In this document: positions 51,835-59,997 of the stretch, piece after piece
How the letters are laid out: each line of letters starts with the position of its first letter
How positions within the stretch are numbered: position 1 is the first letter of the stretch
From: Limnohabitans sp. MMS-10A-178
Lineage (GTDB): Bacteria > Pseudomonadota > Gammaproteobacteria > Burkholderiales > Burkholderiaceae_C
Length of the DNA: 64,000 nt
Reading direction: 5' to 3'
Assembly: GCF_003063375.1 (NCBI RefSeq)
Contig: NZ_NERY01000001.1
Coordinates: 1,178,001-1,242,000 of the forward strand
The notes under the pieces: model-generated
Told to the model about the DNA's origin: nothing
What the model saw: only the letters and a program-made list of their open reading frames with translations
Database searches by the model: none
Program-made: the position numbers and the translations under genes

Positions 51835-53807
51835 TGCATCCGGCACTCTCAAACACCCCATTGCCAGAGACGCAAGCTGCGTTCAACTGGCCAGCATGGC
51901 CTTGGACTGCTTTAGATCGGGCGTGGCTGCAGTTTTTAAAATCGCATCAAGCTGCGCCTGAACCTTTGCACGAATTGTTGGCGTTGTTGGTCAGTTATCA
52001 AATGGGCAGAGGCCACGCTTGTTTAGACCTCGATGCTTTGTGGCACAAGCCCTCTCACTTGTTAGATTGGACCGATGTTCAAATCAAAGCCTTGGTCCAT
52101 CAAGCAATGTCTTCCAAGCAAGACATAGTTCCTGATGACCTGTTTGCGCCTGCTGTCAATCCTTGGGCTGAGGCTGCCAAAACCATGCCTTGGGCCATGG
52201 GTTTACATTCGCCCATGGTGGTGTCATACCAAGACAATGGGCAAGCACAGCGTGTCTATCTCAGGCGCGCATGGCAGGCCGAACAAAGCATTCAAGCATC
52301 GATGCAGATTCGCTTGGCAAAAAACTTTGAAGTGCCGCATAACACCGATGACCTGCTCAACCAACTCTTTGGCTTGCAAAACCCGCAGACAGATTGGCAA
52401 CGCATTGCCTGCGCCAAGGCATTGCGCTCGGGTCTGACGCTCATTACCGGTGGTCCAGGCACTGGCAAAACCACCACGGTGGTTCGCTTGTTGGCCTTGC
52501 TACAACGCGCCTCGCACGCTCAAGACAGCACTTTGCGCATTCATTTGGCAGCGCCCACGGGCAAGGCGGCCAGTCGCTTGAGTGCATCTATTCAGTCTGC
52601 ATTGGCCAGCTTGCCGAAGGGTTGGGCGCATGGAATCCCCTCGCAAGCTCTTACCTTGCATCAGCTTTTGCAGTTCAACCCCGATGCTGCGGCAAGGCCC
52701 GCCAAGCTGTTGGCCACCGACTTGGTGGTGGTTGACGAAGCTTCCATGATTGATCTGGAACTCATGGCGCGCCTGATGAAATGTGTACCTGATCAAGCCA
52801 GGTTGATATTGTTGGGCGACAAAGATCAGCTGGCATCGGTGGAGGCTGGCGCTGTTTGGTCGCAATTGTGTGAAGGTGCGGCACAAGCTGACTCAAACAC
52901 ACAAGCTCACCCTGCAACACCTTATGCCTTGGCCGAACAAACAGCTGTGCTGCATGTGAGCCGCCGTTTTGATGCCGACAGTGCCATTGGTCAATGGGCC
53001 AAATTAATCAACGCAGGTGACTCATCAGTTGTCAAAGCCCAATGGCAAGGTTTAAACGTGTCGAGTTCGGGCCACCCTAATGGCCATCAAACAGTTCAAC
53101 GCTGGCCAGATGAATGGCGTGAAAGAGCTCAAGGTCAACTGCATCCAGAGGCATTGAATGCATTGCGGATGGGCTGGTCTGCTTGGCTCAATGCTTTGAA
53201 ACCGCTGCTTCAAGCCAATGCCGTCTGTGACAACCCCAAAGCGCTTCATTTGCTCCAATGCTTTAGCGAATTTCAAGTGCTTTGTGCCCTTCGCCAGGGT
53301 CCTTGGGGCGTACAAGCATTGAACGAAAGCATTGCCCTTGCACTGGGATTGTCGAAAGGAAATGACAGGCACTTTCAAACCACAGCTGCCAAAGATGCTT
53401 GGTTTGTGGGTCGTCCCATCATGGTGACGCGCAACGACTATCACCTCAAGCTCATGAACGGTGACGTTGGTCAATGCTTGCCCACTGCCAATGGCTTGCG
53501 GGTGGCGTTTCCCGATGGCAATGGCGGCGTTCGTTGGGTTTTGCCTTCTCGCTTGGATGCGGTGGAAACAGTTTGGGCCATGACTGTTCACAAATCGCAA
53601 GGATCAGAGTACGAGCATGTGCTCATGGCACTTCCCGACCGCGATGCCCCTGTGCTCACGCGAGAGTTGCTTTACACAGGGGTAACTCGGGCTAAAAAAT
53701 ATTTAACTTGGTGGGTGCCCAACCCCGCCGTACTGATCAATGCAGTGGGGCAACGCGTCACTCGAAGTGGCGGCTTGGCAGAAGTCCTGTTTCATCGGTC
53801 AAAATAA
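51831..53807 (+). CDS. recD: Exodeoxyribonuclease V alpha subunit RecD
   Basis: 5'-3' helicase of RecBCD, 658 residues. Walker A is GGPGTGKT (207-214), Walker B VVDEASMIDLELMARL, motif III ILLGDKDQLASVEAGAVWS, and the C-terminal helicase motif VHKSQGSEYEHVLMALP followed by ELLYTGVTRAKKYLTWW. The N-terminal domain of about 180 residues contacts RecC. The start at 51831 (ATG ATG) overlaps the recB stop. An exonuclease gene follows 29 bases after its stop. Confidence 0.96.
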   Translation: MMHPALSNTPLPETQAAFNWPAWPWTALDRAWLQFLKSHQAAPEPLHELLALLVSYQMGRGHACLDLDALWHKPSHLLDWTDVQIKALVHQAMSSKQDIVPDDLFAPAVNPWAEAAKTMPWAMGLHSPMVVSYQDNGQAQRVYLRRAWQAEQSIQASMQIRLAKNFEVPHNTDDLLNQLFGLQNPQTDWQRIACAKALRSGLTLITGGPGTGKTTTVVRLLALLQRASHAQDSTLRIHLAAPTGKAASRLSASIQSALASLPKGWAHGIPSQALTLHQLLQFNPDAAARPAKLLATDLVVVDEASMIDLELMARLMKCVPDQARLILLGDKDQLASVEAGAVWSQLCEGAAQADSNTQAHPATPYALAEQTAVLHVSRRFDADSAIGQWAKLINAGDSSVVKAQWQGLNVSSSGHPNGHQTVQRWPDEWRERAQGQLHPEALNALRMGWSAWLNALKPLLQANAVCDNPKALHLLQCFSEFQVLCALRQGPWGVQALNESIALALGLSKGNDRHFQTTAAKDAWFVGRPIMVTRNDYHLKLMNGDVGQCLPTANGLRVAFPDGNGGVRWVLPSRLDAVETVWAMTVHKSQGSEYEHVLMALPDRDAPVLTRELLYTGVTRAKKYLTWWVPNPAVLINAVGQRVTRSGGLAEVLFHRSK

Positions 53808-53836
53808 GTGAATTTCCAAGATCAAGCGAGACGCAG

Positions 53837-54751
53837 ATGAATTTTGAAGACATGGCCATGCAACTGGCGGCCCACCCCGACTACAAAGTCAAGCGACGCT
53901 TGGTTCCCATTTTGAATTTTGGCCCTGGCACGGGGGGACCCACCAAGCGCATTTTGGTTTTAGACACTGAAACCACGGGTCTCGATTGGCACGCCGAAAG
54001 CATCATTGAATTGGCCATGCTGGCCGTTGATGTAGATTTGCAGACAGGGCAGCCGGTGGGAGAAGTCGAGATCTACGAAGATTTCGAAGACCCTGGTCGC
54101 CCCATTCCAGCTGAAATTACCAAGCTCACAGGAATTACCAGCCAAGACGTCAAGGGTCAGAAACTCAATGAAGCCAAAATCAAAGACATGGTGGCCCGTG
54201 CCGACTTGATCGTGGCGCACAACGCGGTTTTTGACCGCCCATTTGTTGAAAACCGCTTGGAGGTTTTTGAACACAAAGCGTGGGCCTGCTCCTTTGCAGG
54301 CATTGACTGGAAAGCCGAGGGCTTGGGCTCGGCCAAGCTGGAGTTTTTGTGCAGCGAGCTCGGCTGGTTCTACGACGCACACCGAGCACAAATAGACTGC
54401 CACGCGCTGCTCAGGGTATTGTCCTCTCCTTTGAAGGCATCTTCCGAGGGCAAGCCTTTGACCGGCTTGCTGCAACTCTTCAAATCTTCAGAAAACGCCC
54501 GAACCATCTTGAGGGCATTTGGCTCGCCCTTCGAAACCAAAGACAAACTCAAAGCCCGTGGCTACAGATGGGATGCGGAAGCCCGAGTTTGGTACACAGC
54601 TGTGAAGTCGGCTGAAGCTTTGGATGCAGAGGCGGAATGGCTCAAAACAGAGGTTTACAGCGGACGTTCTGCCCGAATAGGCCTAGAAATTCAAGACTCT
54701 TGGGTCCAATTTTCGAGCCGAAGCGGCAAATCGGGCGATAGAGTCTTGTAA
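53837..54751 (+). CDS. DEDDh 3'-5' exonuclease with C-terminal add-on
   Basis: A 304-residue DnaQ-superfamily nuclease. The DEDDh residues are Asp43 and Glu45 (VLDTETTGLD), Asp133 (HNAVFDRPF), and His182 and Asp187 (HRAQIDCHAL). Beyond the exonuclease fold, residues about 235-260 carry KARGYRWDAEARVWYTAV. This resembles the GARW...WY motif of small DUF5710-type domains and is not present in housekeeping DnaQ. ATG 53837 is used; the longer frame overlaps recD and has no support. The position behind recBCD suggests a role in end processing, which is inference. Confidence 0.87.
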   Translation: MNFEDMAMQLAAHPDYKVKRRLVPILNFGPGTGGPTKRILVLDTETTGLDWHAESIIELAMLAVDVDLQTGQPVGEVEIYEDFEDPGRPIPAEITKLTGITSQDVKGQKLNEAKIKDMVARADLIVAHNAVFDRPFVENRLEVFEHKAWACSFAGIDWKAEGLGSAKLEFLCSELGWFYDAHRAQIDCHALLRVLSSPLKASSEGKPLTGLLQLFKSSENARTILRAFGSPFETKDKLKARGYRWDAEARVWYTAVKSAEALDAEAEWLKTEVYSGRSARIGLEIQDSWVQFSSRSGKSGDRVL

Positions 54752-54816
54752 ATTGAAAAATTTCAGGGTCTGAGAGGGTAGAAGGCGTACTCAAAGACAG
54801 GGATAATCACGGGTTC

Positions 54817-54843
54817 GGGAAAAATGTCTTTCCCGCCCTTTTT
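54817..54843 (+). terminator. Terminator between exonuclease gene and ettA
   Basis: GGGAAA (54817-54822), a six-base loop, TTTCCC (54829-54834), then G-CCC and TTTTT. An outer GGG (54811-54813) can pair with the CCC at 54836-54838. It ends the recBCD-exonuclease transcript or acts in the ettA leader. The in-frame ATG at 54824 lies in its loop. Confidence 0.65.
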
Positions 54844-54859
54844 GAAGAGCATCCCAGCC

Positions 54860-56521
54860 ATGGCCCAATACGTTTTTTCCATGAACCGCGTCGGCAAGAT
54901 CGTACCGCCGAAGCGTCATATTCTCAAAGATATCTCTCTCAGCTTTTTCCCTGGCGCCAAAATTGGCGTTCTAGGTCTGAATGGTTCTGGTAAATCTACT
55001 TTGCTCAAAATCATGGCGGGCATCGACAAAGAGATCGAAGGCGAAGCCATTCCCATGGCTGGTCTCAAAATTGGCTATCTGCCCCAAGAACCCCAAATGA
55101 ACCCCGACGAAACCGTGCGCGAAGCGGTTGAAGGTGGCATGGGCGAAGTGAAGGCCGCGCAAGCCCGCCTTGAAGAAGTTTATGCAGCCTATGCTGAAGA
55201 AGACGCCGATTTTGACGCGCTCGCAGCCGAGCAAGCCAAACTCGAAGCCATCATTTCCACAGCGGGTGATGCGTCTGATCACCAACTTGAAATTGCCGCC
55301 GACGCATTGCGTTTGCCCCCATGGGATGCCGTCATTGGCAAGCTGTCCGGTGGTGAAAAACGCCGCGTGGCATTGTGCCGCTTGCTCCTCAGCCGCCCCG
55401 ATATGTTGTTGCTTGATGAACCCACCAACCACTTGGACGCAGAAAGTGTCGATTGGCTAGAGTTGTTCTTACAACGATTCCCCGGCACCGTGGTGGCCAT
55501 TACCCACGACCGCTATTTCTTGGACAACGCAGCCGAATGGATTTTGGAACTCGACCGTGGCCACGGAATTCCTTACAAAGGCAACTACTCCACATGGTTG
55601 GAGCAAAAAGAAGCCCGCTTGGAGCAAGAACAGCGCACTGAAGACGCTCGCACCAAGGCCATGAAAAAAGAATTGGAATGGGCCCGCTCCAACCCCAAAG
55701 GCCGCCAAGCCAAGAGCAAGGCGCGTTTGGCCCGCTTCGAAGAATTGAGCGATTACGACTACCAAAAACGCAATGAAACGCAGGAAATTTTCATTCCAGT
55801 GGCCGAGCGTTTGGGCAATGAAGTGTTTGAATTTACCAATGTCAGCAAGTCATTTGGCGATCGTTTGCTGATTGACAACCTCAGCTTCAAAGTGCCTGCT
55901 GGCGCCATCGTTGGCATCATCGGCCCCAACGGTGCCGGCAAATCGACACTTTTCAAACTGATTGCAGGCAAAGAGCAACCCGACAGCGGCACCATCAAAG
56001 TGGGTCAAACCGTCAAGATGGCTTTTGTCGATCAAAACCGCGACGACTTGTCCAACGAAAAAACTGTTTGGGAAGATGTGTCGGGTGGCCTCGATATCAT
56101 GACCGTGGGCAAATTCCAAATGCCAAGCCGTGCTTATTGCGGCCGCTTCAACTTCAATGGTGGCGATCAGCAAAAGAAAGTCGGCATGTTGTCCGGCGGT
56201 GAACGCGGCCGTTTGCACTTGGCCAAAACACTGATTGAAGGCGGCAATGTGTTGCTGCTAGACGAACCCTCCAATGACTTGGACGTGGAAACATTGCGCG
56301 CCTTGGAAGATGCCTTGCTTGAGTTTGCCGGCTCTGTCATGGTGATCAGCCACGATCGTTGGTTCTTGGACCGCATTGCTACGCACATCTTGGCCGCTGA
56401 AGGCGACAGCCAATGGGTATTCTTCGATGGCAACTACCAAGAGTACGAAGCCGACAAGAAAAAGCGCTTGGGCGAAGAGGGTGCCAAGCCGAAGCGCGTG
56501 CGTTTCAAAGCCTTGAAGTAA
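54860..56521 (+). CDS. ettA: Energy-dependent translational throttle protein EttA
   Basis: ABC-F ATPase that binds the ribosomal E site and gates the first elongation cycle according to the ATP/ADP ratio. The 553 residues start AQYVFSMNRVGKIVPPKRHI. The two Walker A sites are GLNGSGKST and GPNGAGKST, with ABC signatures LSGGEKRR and LSGGERGR and Walker B LLLDEPTNHLD and LLLDEPSNDLD. An Arg/Lys-rich linker (ARSNPKGRQAKSKARLARF) and the arm insertion typical of EttA are present. ATG 54860 matches the family N-terminus; the upstream ATG lies in a hairpin loop. Length and motifs exclude Uup. Confidence 0.96.
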   Translation: MAQYVFSMNRVGKIVPPKRHILKDISLSFFPGAKIGVLGLNGSGKSTLLKIMAGIDKEIEGEAIPMAGLKIGYLPQEPQMNPDETVREAVEGGMGEVKAAQARLEEVYAAYAEEDADFDALAAEQAKLEAIISTAGDASDHQLEIAADALRLPPWDAVIGKLSGGEKRRVALCRLLLSRPDMLLLDEPTNHLDAESVDWLELFLQRFPGTVVAITHDRYFLDNAAEWILELDRGHGIPYKGNYSTWLEQKEARLEQEQRTEDARTKAMKKELEWARSNPKGRQAKSKARLARFEELSDYDYQKRNETQEIFIPVAERLGNEVFEFTNVSKSFGDRLLIDNLSFKVPAGAIVGIIGPNGAGKSTLFKLIAGKEQPDSGTIKVGQTVKMAFVDQNRDDLSNEKTVWEDVSGGLDIMTVGKFQMPSRAYCGRFNFNGGDQQKKVGMLSGGERGRLHLAKTLIEGGNVLLLDEPSNDLDVETLRALEDALLEFAGSVMVISHDRWFLDRIATHILAAEGDSQWVFFDGNYQEYEADKKKRLGEEGAKPKRVRFKALK

Positions 56522-56563
56522 TTCTTTGCTCACGCAAACCTGGATGCTGCGCGAAGACGTTTG

Positions 56564-57298
56564 ATGAAACCCATGCGCCTAGAGGACATCCTCTTCAGCC
56601 AAGGTTTTGGCACGCGCCGCGTTTGTGCGGGTTTGGTGCAGCAGGGCTACGTCAGTGTCAATGGCGAAGTGCAAGAAGACCCCGGGGTTTTCTTTGATCC
56701 TGACAATCTGAAGTTCAAAGTGCAGGGTACAGAGTGGCCGTACTTTGATCGTGCTTATCTCATGCTGCACAAACCGACTGGCACAGAGTGTTCGCAAAAG
56801 CCGTCTACTTGGCCCAGCATCTACACACTGTTGCCATCACCTTTAAGATTGCGCCCACAAAAAGCAGCCGTGCAGGGCGTTCAGGCCGTAGGACGTTTAG
56901 ACCAAGACACCACGGGCTTGCTCTTGCTCACCGACGATGGCAAGTTTATTCACCGCATGAGCTCACCAAAGCATCACATGCCCAAGGTCTATGAAGTCAC
57001 TACCAAGCATGAGATCACCGAGCAGCAAGTGGAAAAATTATTGGCTGGCGTGGTGCTAGACGACAGTCCCAAACCCGTCAAAGCGGCAGCTTGCGAAAAA
57101 GTGTCAGAGACTCATTTAAAGCTCACGCTCACCGAAGGCAAGTACCACCAAGTCAAGCGCATGTTGGCGGCGGTTGGCAATCGGGTTGAAGGTTTGCATC
57201 GCAGTGCCATTGGCAACTTGCAGTTGCCCGAAGATTTGGCGCCTGGTCAGTGGCGTTGGATTTTGCCCAGCGAACTTGAAAAGTATTTCAAAGCCTGA
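56564..57298 (+). CDS. rsuA: Ribosomal small-subunit pseudouridine synthase, RsuA family
   Basis: A 244-residue pseudouridine synthase, probably modifying U516 of 16S rRNA. The N-terminal S4 domain (RLEDILFSQGFGTRRVCAGL) binds RNA. The catalytic Asp is in VGRLDQDTTGLLLLTDDG, and KVYEVTTKH and EGKYHQVKRMLAAVGNRV are the RsuA-family motifs. ATG 56564 is preferred to the adjacent TTG at 56561. Its last 52 bases overlap the convergent alpha/beta hydrolase gene. RluE/RluF cannot be excluded without comparison, but the S4 domain favours RsuA. Confidence 0.87.
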   Translation: MKPMRLEDILFSQGFGTRRVCAGLVQQGYVSVNGEVQEDPGVFFDPDNLKFKVQGTEWPYFDRAYLMLHKPTGTECSQKPSTWPSIYTLLPSPLRLRPQKAAVQGVQAVGRLDQDTTGLLLLTDDGKFIHRMSSPKHHMPKVYEVTTKHEITEQQVEKLLAGVVLDDSPKPVKAAACEKVSETHLKLTLTEGKYHQVKRMLAAVGNRVEGLHRSAIGNLQLPEDLAPGQWRWILPSELEKYFKA

Positions 57299-58050
57299 AG
57301 CACTTCTTCGGGTTTGTCTTTGTGGGGGCTGTGCCCACAGTTTTCTAATTTGACCAGTTGCGTTTGTGGTGCGTTCGCAGCAATCTCTTCAATCTGCAAA
57401 AGGGTCCCATAAGCATCATCAATGCCTTGAATGGCCATTAGGGGCGCGTGAATCTGGTGAAGCAGTGGGCGAATGTCAAAATCACGAAATGCTTCGCTCA
57501 ACCAAACATCGTTCCATTGCCAGAAAGCCACATCGACGTCTTTGTGGAAAGGAGCCAGGCGAGGCTTGAGTTTCTCGAAGTTGTCACGCGCTTGAGAGAT
57601 GGCACTCAAAGAGATGTCTTCCACCATCACATGAGGTGCCAAGACCACACAGCCAGACACAGAAAATTGGCTCGCATGAATAAGCGCAATGGTGGCGCCG
57701 TCTGAGTGACCAATCAAGAGGGGCTCGGCGACATGGAGTTCAGTCAACAAAGCCGGTAGAACCTCCAGGGCTTCTCGGTGCATGTAATCGGCATTCAAGC
57801 GACCTTGGCCTCGAACGTCGGGAATGCCATCGGATTGGCCATAGCCCCGGCGGTAAAAAACCCATCCTTCGCAACCCAAGCTTTGGCAAATTTGAGTGGG
57901 CCAATCTTTCCAAAGAGCAATGCTGCCTAGGCCTTCATGCAGGAACACGCAGGCGGGCTTTTTTTCCCTTAAATGGCCAGATTCAAGCAAGGGGATGTGT
58001 TGCACTTCCAATTGGACGCCCAACACAGAGAGCAGCATAGGCTTAGTCAT
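57247..58050 (-). CDS. Alpha/beta hydrolase
   Basis: A 267-residue alpha/beta-hydrolase of the haloperoxidase/epoxide-hydrolase-like group. The oxyanion region is VFLHEGLGSIALWKDWP, the nucleophile Ser116 is in LIGHSDGATIAL, the acid is in IQGIDDAYGTL and the base His in LENCGHSPHKDKPEEV. ATG 58050 is preceded by ATTCAAATC, the same context as two other starts in this window. It runs antisense into rsuA for 52 bases and stands alone as a transcription unit. The substrate is unknown. Confidence 0.85.
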   Translation of the reverse strand: MTKPMLLSVLGVQLEVQHIPLLESGHLREKKPACVFLHEGLGSIALWKDWPTQICQSLGCEGWVFYRRGYGQSDGIPDVRGQGRLNADYMHREALEVLPALLTELHVAEPLLIGHSDGATIALIHASQFSVSGCVVLAPHVMVEDISLSAISQARDNFEKLKPRLAPFHKDVDVAFWQWNDVWLSEAFRDFDIRPLLHQIHAPLMAIQGIDDAYGTLLQIEEIAANAPQTQLVKLENCGHSPHKDKPEEVLQALKYFSSSLGKIQRH

Positions 58051-58141
58051 GATTTGAATTTTGACACTAGAAAGATTCAATTGTTGGAATTTTGCCAATG
58101 TGTTTTCTTACGAAGCCTCAATACCCCATTACACTTACGGC

Positions 58142-59161
58142 ATGATGTTACGTGCACTGACTTTCACATTGGGCTTGGCATTCTTTGGCTTTGCATCAGC
58201 CATGTCCTCCAACCCGCAGCCTGCACCGCCAGTGCCAGTTGTAAAAGCGCCTGCTCCCATTTTTGTGTTGAATTCGCTTGACGGCAACGTCAGCGTGATC
58301 GATCCTGTTTCATGGACCGAAACCAAAAGAATTCCAACGGGCAAGGAACCCCATCACCTGTACCTGACGCCTGATGAAAAATCAGTCATTGTTGCCAATG
58401 CGCTTTCAGACTCCCTGACTTTCATCGACCCCCGTACAGCGGAAGTTCAGCGCGTCATTCCAGGTATTTTGGATCCCTATCACCTTCGATTTTCTCCCGA
58501 CATGAAGTGGTTTGTGACAGTTGCCAATCGCCTCAATCACATTGACATTTACAAATGGGATGGTCAAAATCCCATATTGGTCAAGCGCATCCTGTCTTCT
58601 AAAACGCCAAGCCACTTGTGGATTGACAGCAAGAGCACCACGGTGTGGACCACCATGCAAGACAGCAATGAATTGGTGGCCATTGATTTGGCCACGCAAA
58701 CCATCAAATGGCGAGTCAAAACCGGCCCTATGCCCGCCGATGTATTTGGCACTCCCGATGACAAATTTTTGCTCGTCGGTTTGACGGGTGGCGATGGCGT
58801 CGAGATTTTCGACGTTTCCGGCAGTGGGCCCGCCAAAAAAGTGAAGCATTTGAAAACCGGCAAGGGTGCGCACGCATTCAGAGCCATTGGCGATAAGCAG
58901 CATGTGTTGGTCAGCAATCGAGTGGCCAATAACATCAGCAAAATTGATTACAAAAACTTCACTGTGGTAGACCAATACCCCGGCCCCTCTGGGCCTGATT
59001 GCATGGACATCACCGCTGACGGTAAAACCATTTTGCTGGCTTCTCGTTGGGCCCAAAAGTTAACTGTGATTGACATGACCACCCGCCAAGTGGTTCGTCA
59101 GATCAAGGTGGGTAAGTCACCTCATGGGGTTTGGACTTTGGACCATGCGCCCCGCCAATGA
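58142..59161 (+). CDS. Secreted YncE-like seven-bladed beta-propeller protein
   Basis: A 339-residue protein with a signal peptide (LRALTFTLGLAFFGFASAM). Repeating YVTN-type blades follow, for example IFVLNSLDGNVSVIDPVSW, TPDEKSVIVANALSDSLTFID and GKTILLASRWAQKLTVIDM. Such propellers act as periplasmic binding or scaffold proteins, not usually as enzymes. The start is one of two adjacent ATGs (58142 or 58145). The deacetylase gene begins inside its last codons, so translation is coupled. The function is unknown. Confidence 0.83.
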   Translation: MMLRALTFTLGLAFFGFASAMSSNPQPAPPVPVVKAPAPIFVLNSLDGNVSVIDPVSWTETKRIPTGKEPHHLYLTPDEKSVIVANALSDSLTFIDPRTAEVQRVIPGILDPYHLRFSPDMKWFVTVANRLNHIDIYKWDGQNPILVKRILSSKTPSHLWIDSKSTTVWTTMQDSNELVAIDLATQTIKWRVKTGPMPADVFGTPDDKFLLVGLTGGDGVEIFDVSGSGPAKKVKHLKTGKGAHAFRAIGDKQHVLVSNRVANNISKIDYKNFTVVDQYPGPSGPDCMDITADGKTILLASRWAQKLTVIDMTTRQVVRQIKVGKSPHGVWTLDHAPRQ

Positions 59162-59972
59162 CACTTTGAATCAATTTTTGGCCCGGGTGTTTCTGGCAAC
59201 CTGTTCGCTCTTTGCACTTTCATTTTCTTCGGCAGCTGAGACTCAGAAATCAGGGCCGCAATGTCAAAAACCCATTTACCTCACATTCGACACCGGTCAC
59301 ATGGGCGTTGCGCTCCTCATTGCTGACGTGCTTCGCAAGCATCAAGTGCCAGTGACTTTTTTTGGCGCCAATGAAAAAACAAAAGAGGGCGACGGCAGCT
59401 TAGGTCAGCACTGGGCAGCGTGGTGGAAAGAGCGGGCCGTTGAGGGCCATGACTTTGCAAGTCACACGTTTGATCATGCGTATTGGCGGGCCGACTTGGA
59501 AGCGAACAAATTCAAAATTCGTCCAAGTGCAGGCGACCAAAAAGACCAAAACTTAACCTGGCGCGCTGAAGACTACTGTGCCAACTTGAAAAAGGCCGCG
59601 CAGCGACTAGAAGCCATGACGGGTCGTGCCACCTTGCCCCTGTTCCGAGCGCCAGGCGGCAAAACATCACCGGCCCTCTTGAAGGCTGCTAGCCAATGTG
59701 GTTTCACCCACGTTGCTTGGTCGCCCACTGGTTTTTTGGGTGATGAATTGTCAAGCCAAACCTACAGCAACGCCAAACTGCTTCAATCCTCACTCCAATC
59801 GATTAAATCAGGGGATATTTTGATGGCCCACTTGGGCATTTGGTCACGCCAAGACCCTTGGGCACCAGCGGTGCTTGAACCGCTCATTGTGGGCCTGAAA
59901 GAAAAAGGTTTTTGTTTTGCGAAGTTGCGGCAACACCCACAATATTCGAAACTACTTTCTTCTGTTCCCTAA
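59145..59972 (+). CDS. NodB-like polysaccharide deacetylase
   Basis: A 275-residue secreted carbohydrate esterase family 4 protein. An N-terminal signal segment (FLARVFLATCSLFALSFSSA) precedes motif 1 LTFDTGH (Asp49). Motif 2 is ASHTFDH, with the two metal histidines. Motif 3 is FRAPGGKTSP, and the C-terminal MAHLGIW supplies the last catalytic His. Motif 1 has Thr50 where most family members have a second, metal-binding Asp; Bacillus PdaA similarly has Asn there. The start at 59145 overlaps the propeller gene by 17 bases. Peptidoglycan or an extracellular glycan is the likely target. Confidence 0.85.
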   Translation: MRPANDTLNQFLARVFLATCSLFALSFSSAAETQKSGPQCQKPIYLTFDTGHMGVALLIADVLRKHQVPVTFFGANEKTKEGDGSLGQHWAAWWKERAVEGHDFASHTFDHAYWRADLEANKFKIRPSAGDQKDQNLTWRAEDYCANLKKAAQRLEAMTGRATLPLFRAPGGKTSPALLKAASQCGFTHVAWSPTGFLGDELSSQTYSNAKLLQSSLQSIKSGDILMAHLGIWSRQDPWAPAVLEPLIVGLKEKGFCFAKLRQHPQYSKLLSSVP

Positions 59973-59997
59973 AACGAAGATATCTTGCTACTGATGG

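Noticed and set aside
53708..53836. N-terminal extension of the exonuclease overlapping recD
   Set aside because: The composition is unlike the domain, no ribosome site is present and the exonuclease fold begins after 53837.
54824..54859. Earlier ATG start for ettA
   Set aside because: It lies in a terminator hairpin loop, and EttA proteins begin MAQYVFSM, as at 54860.
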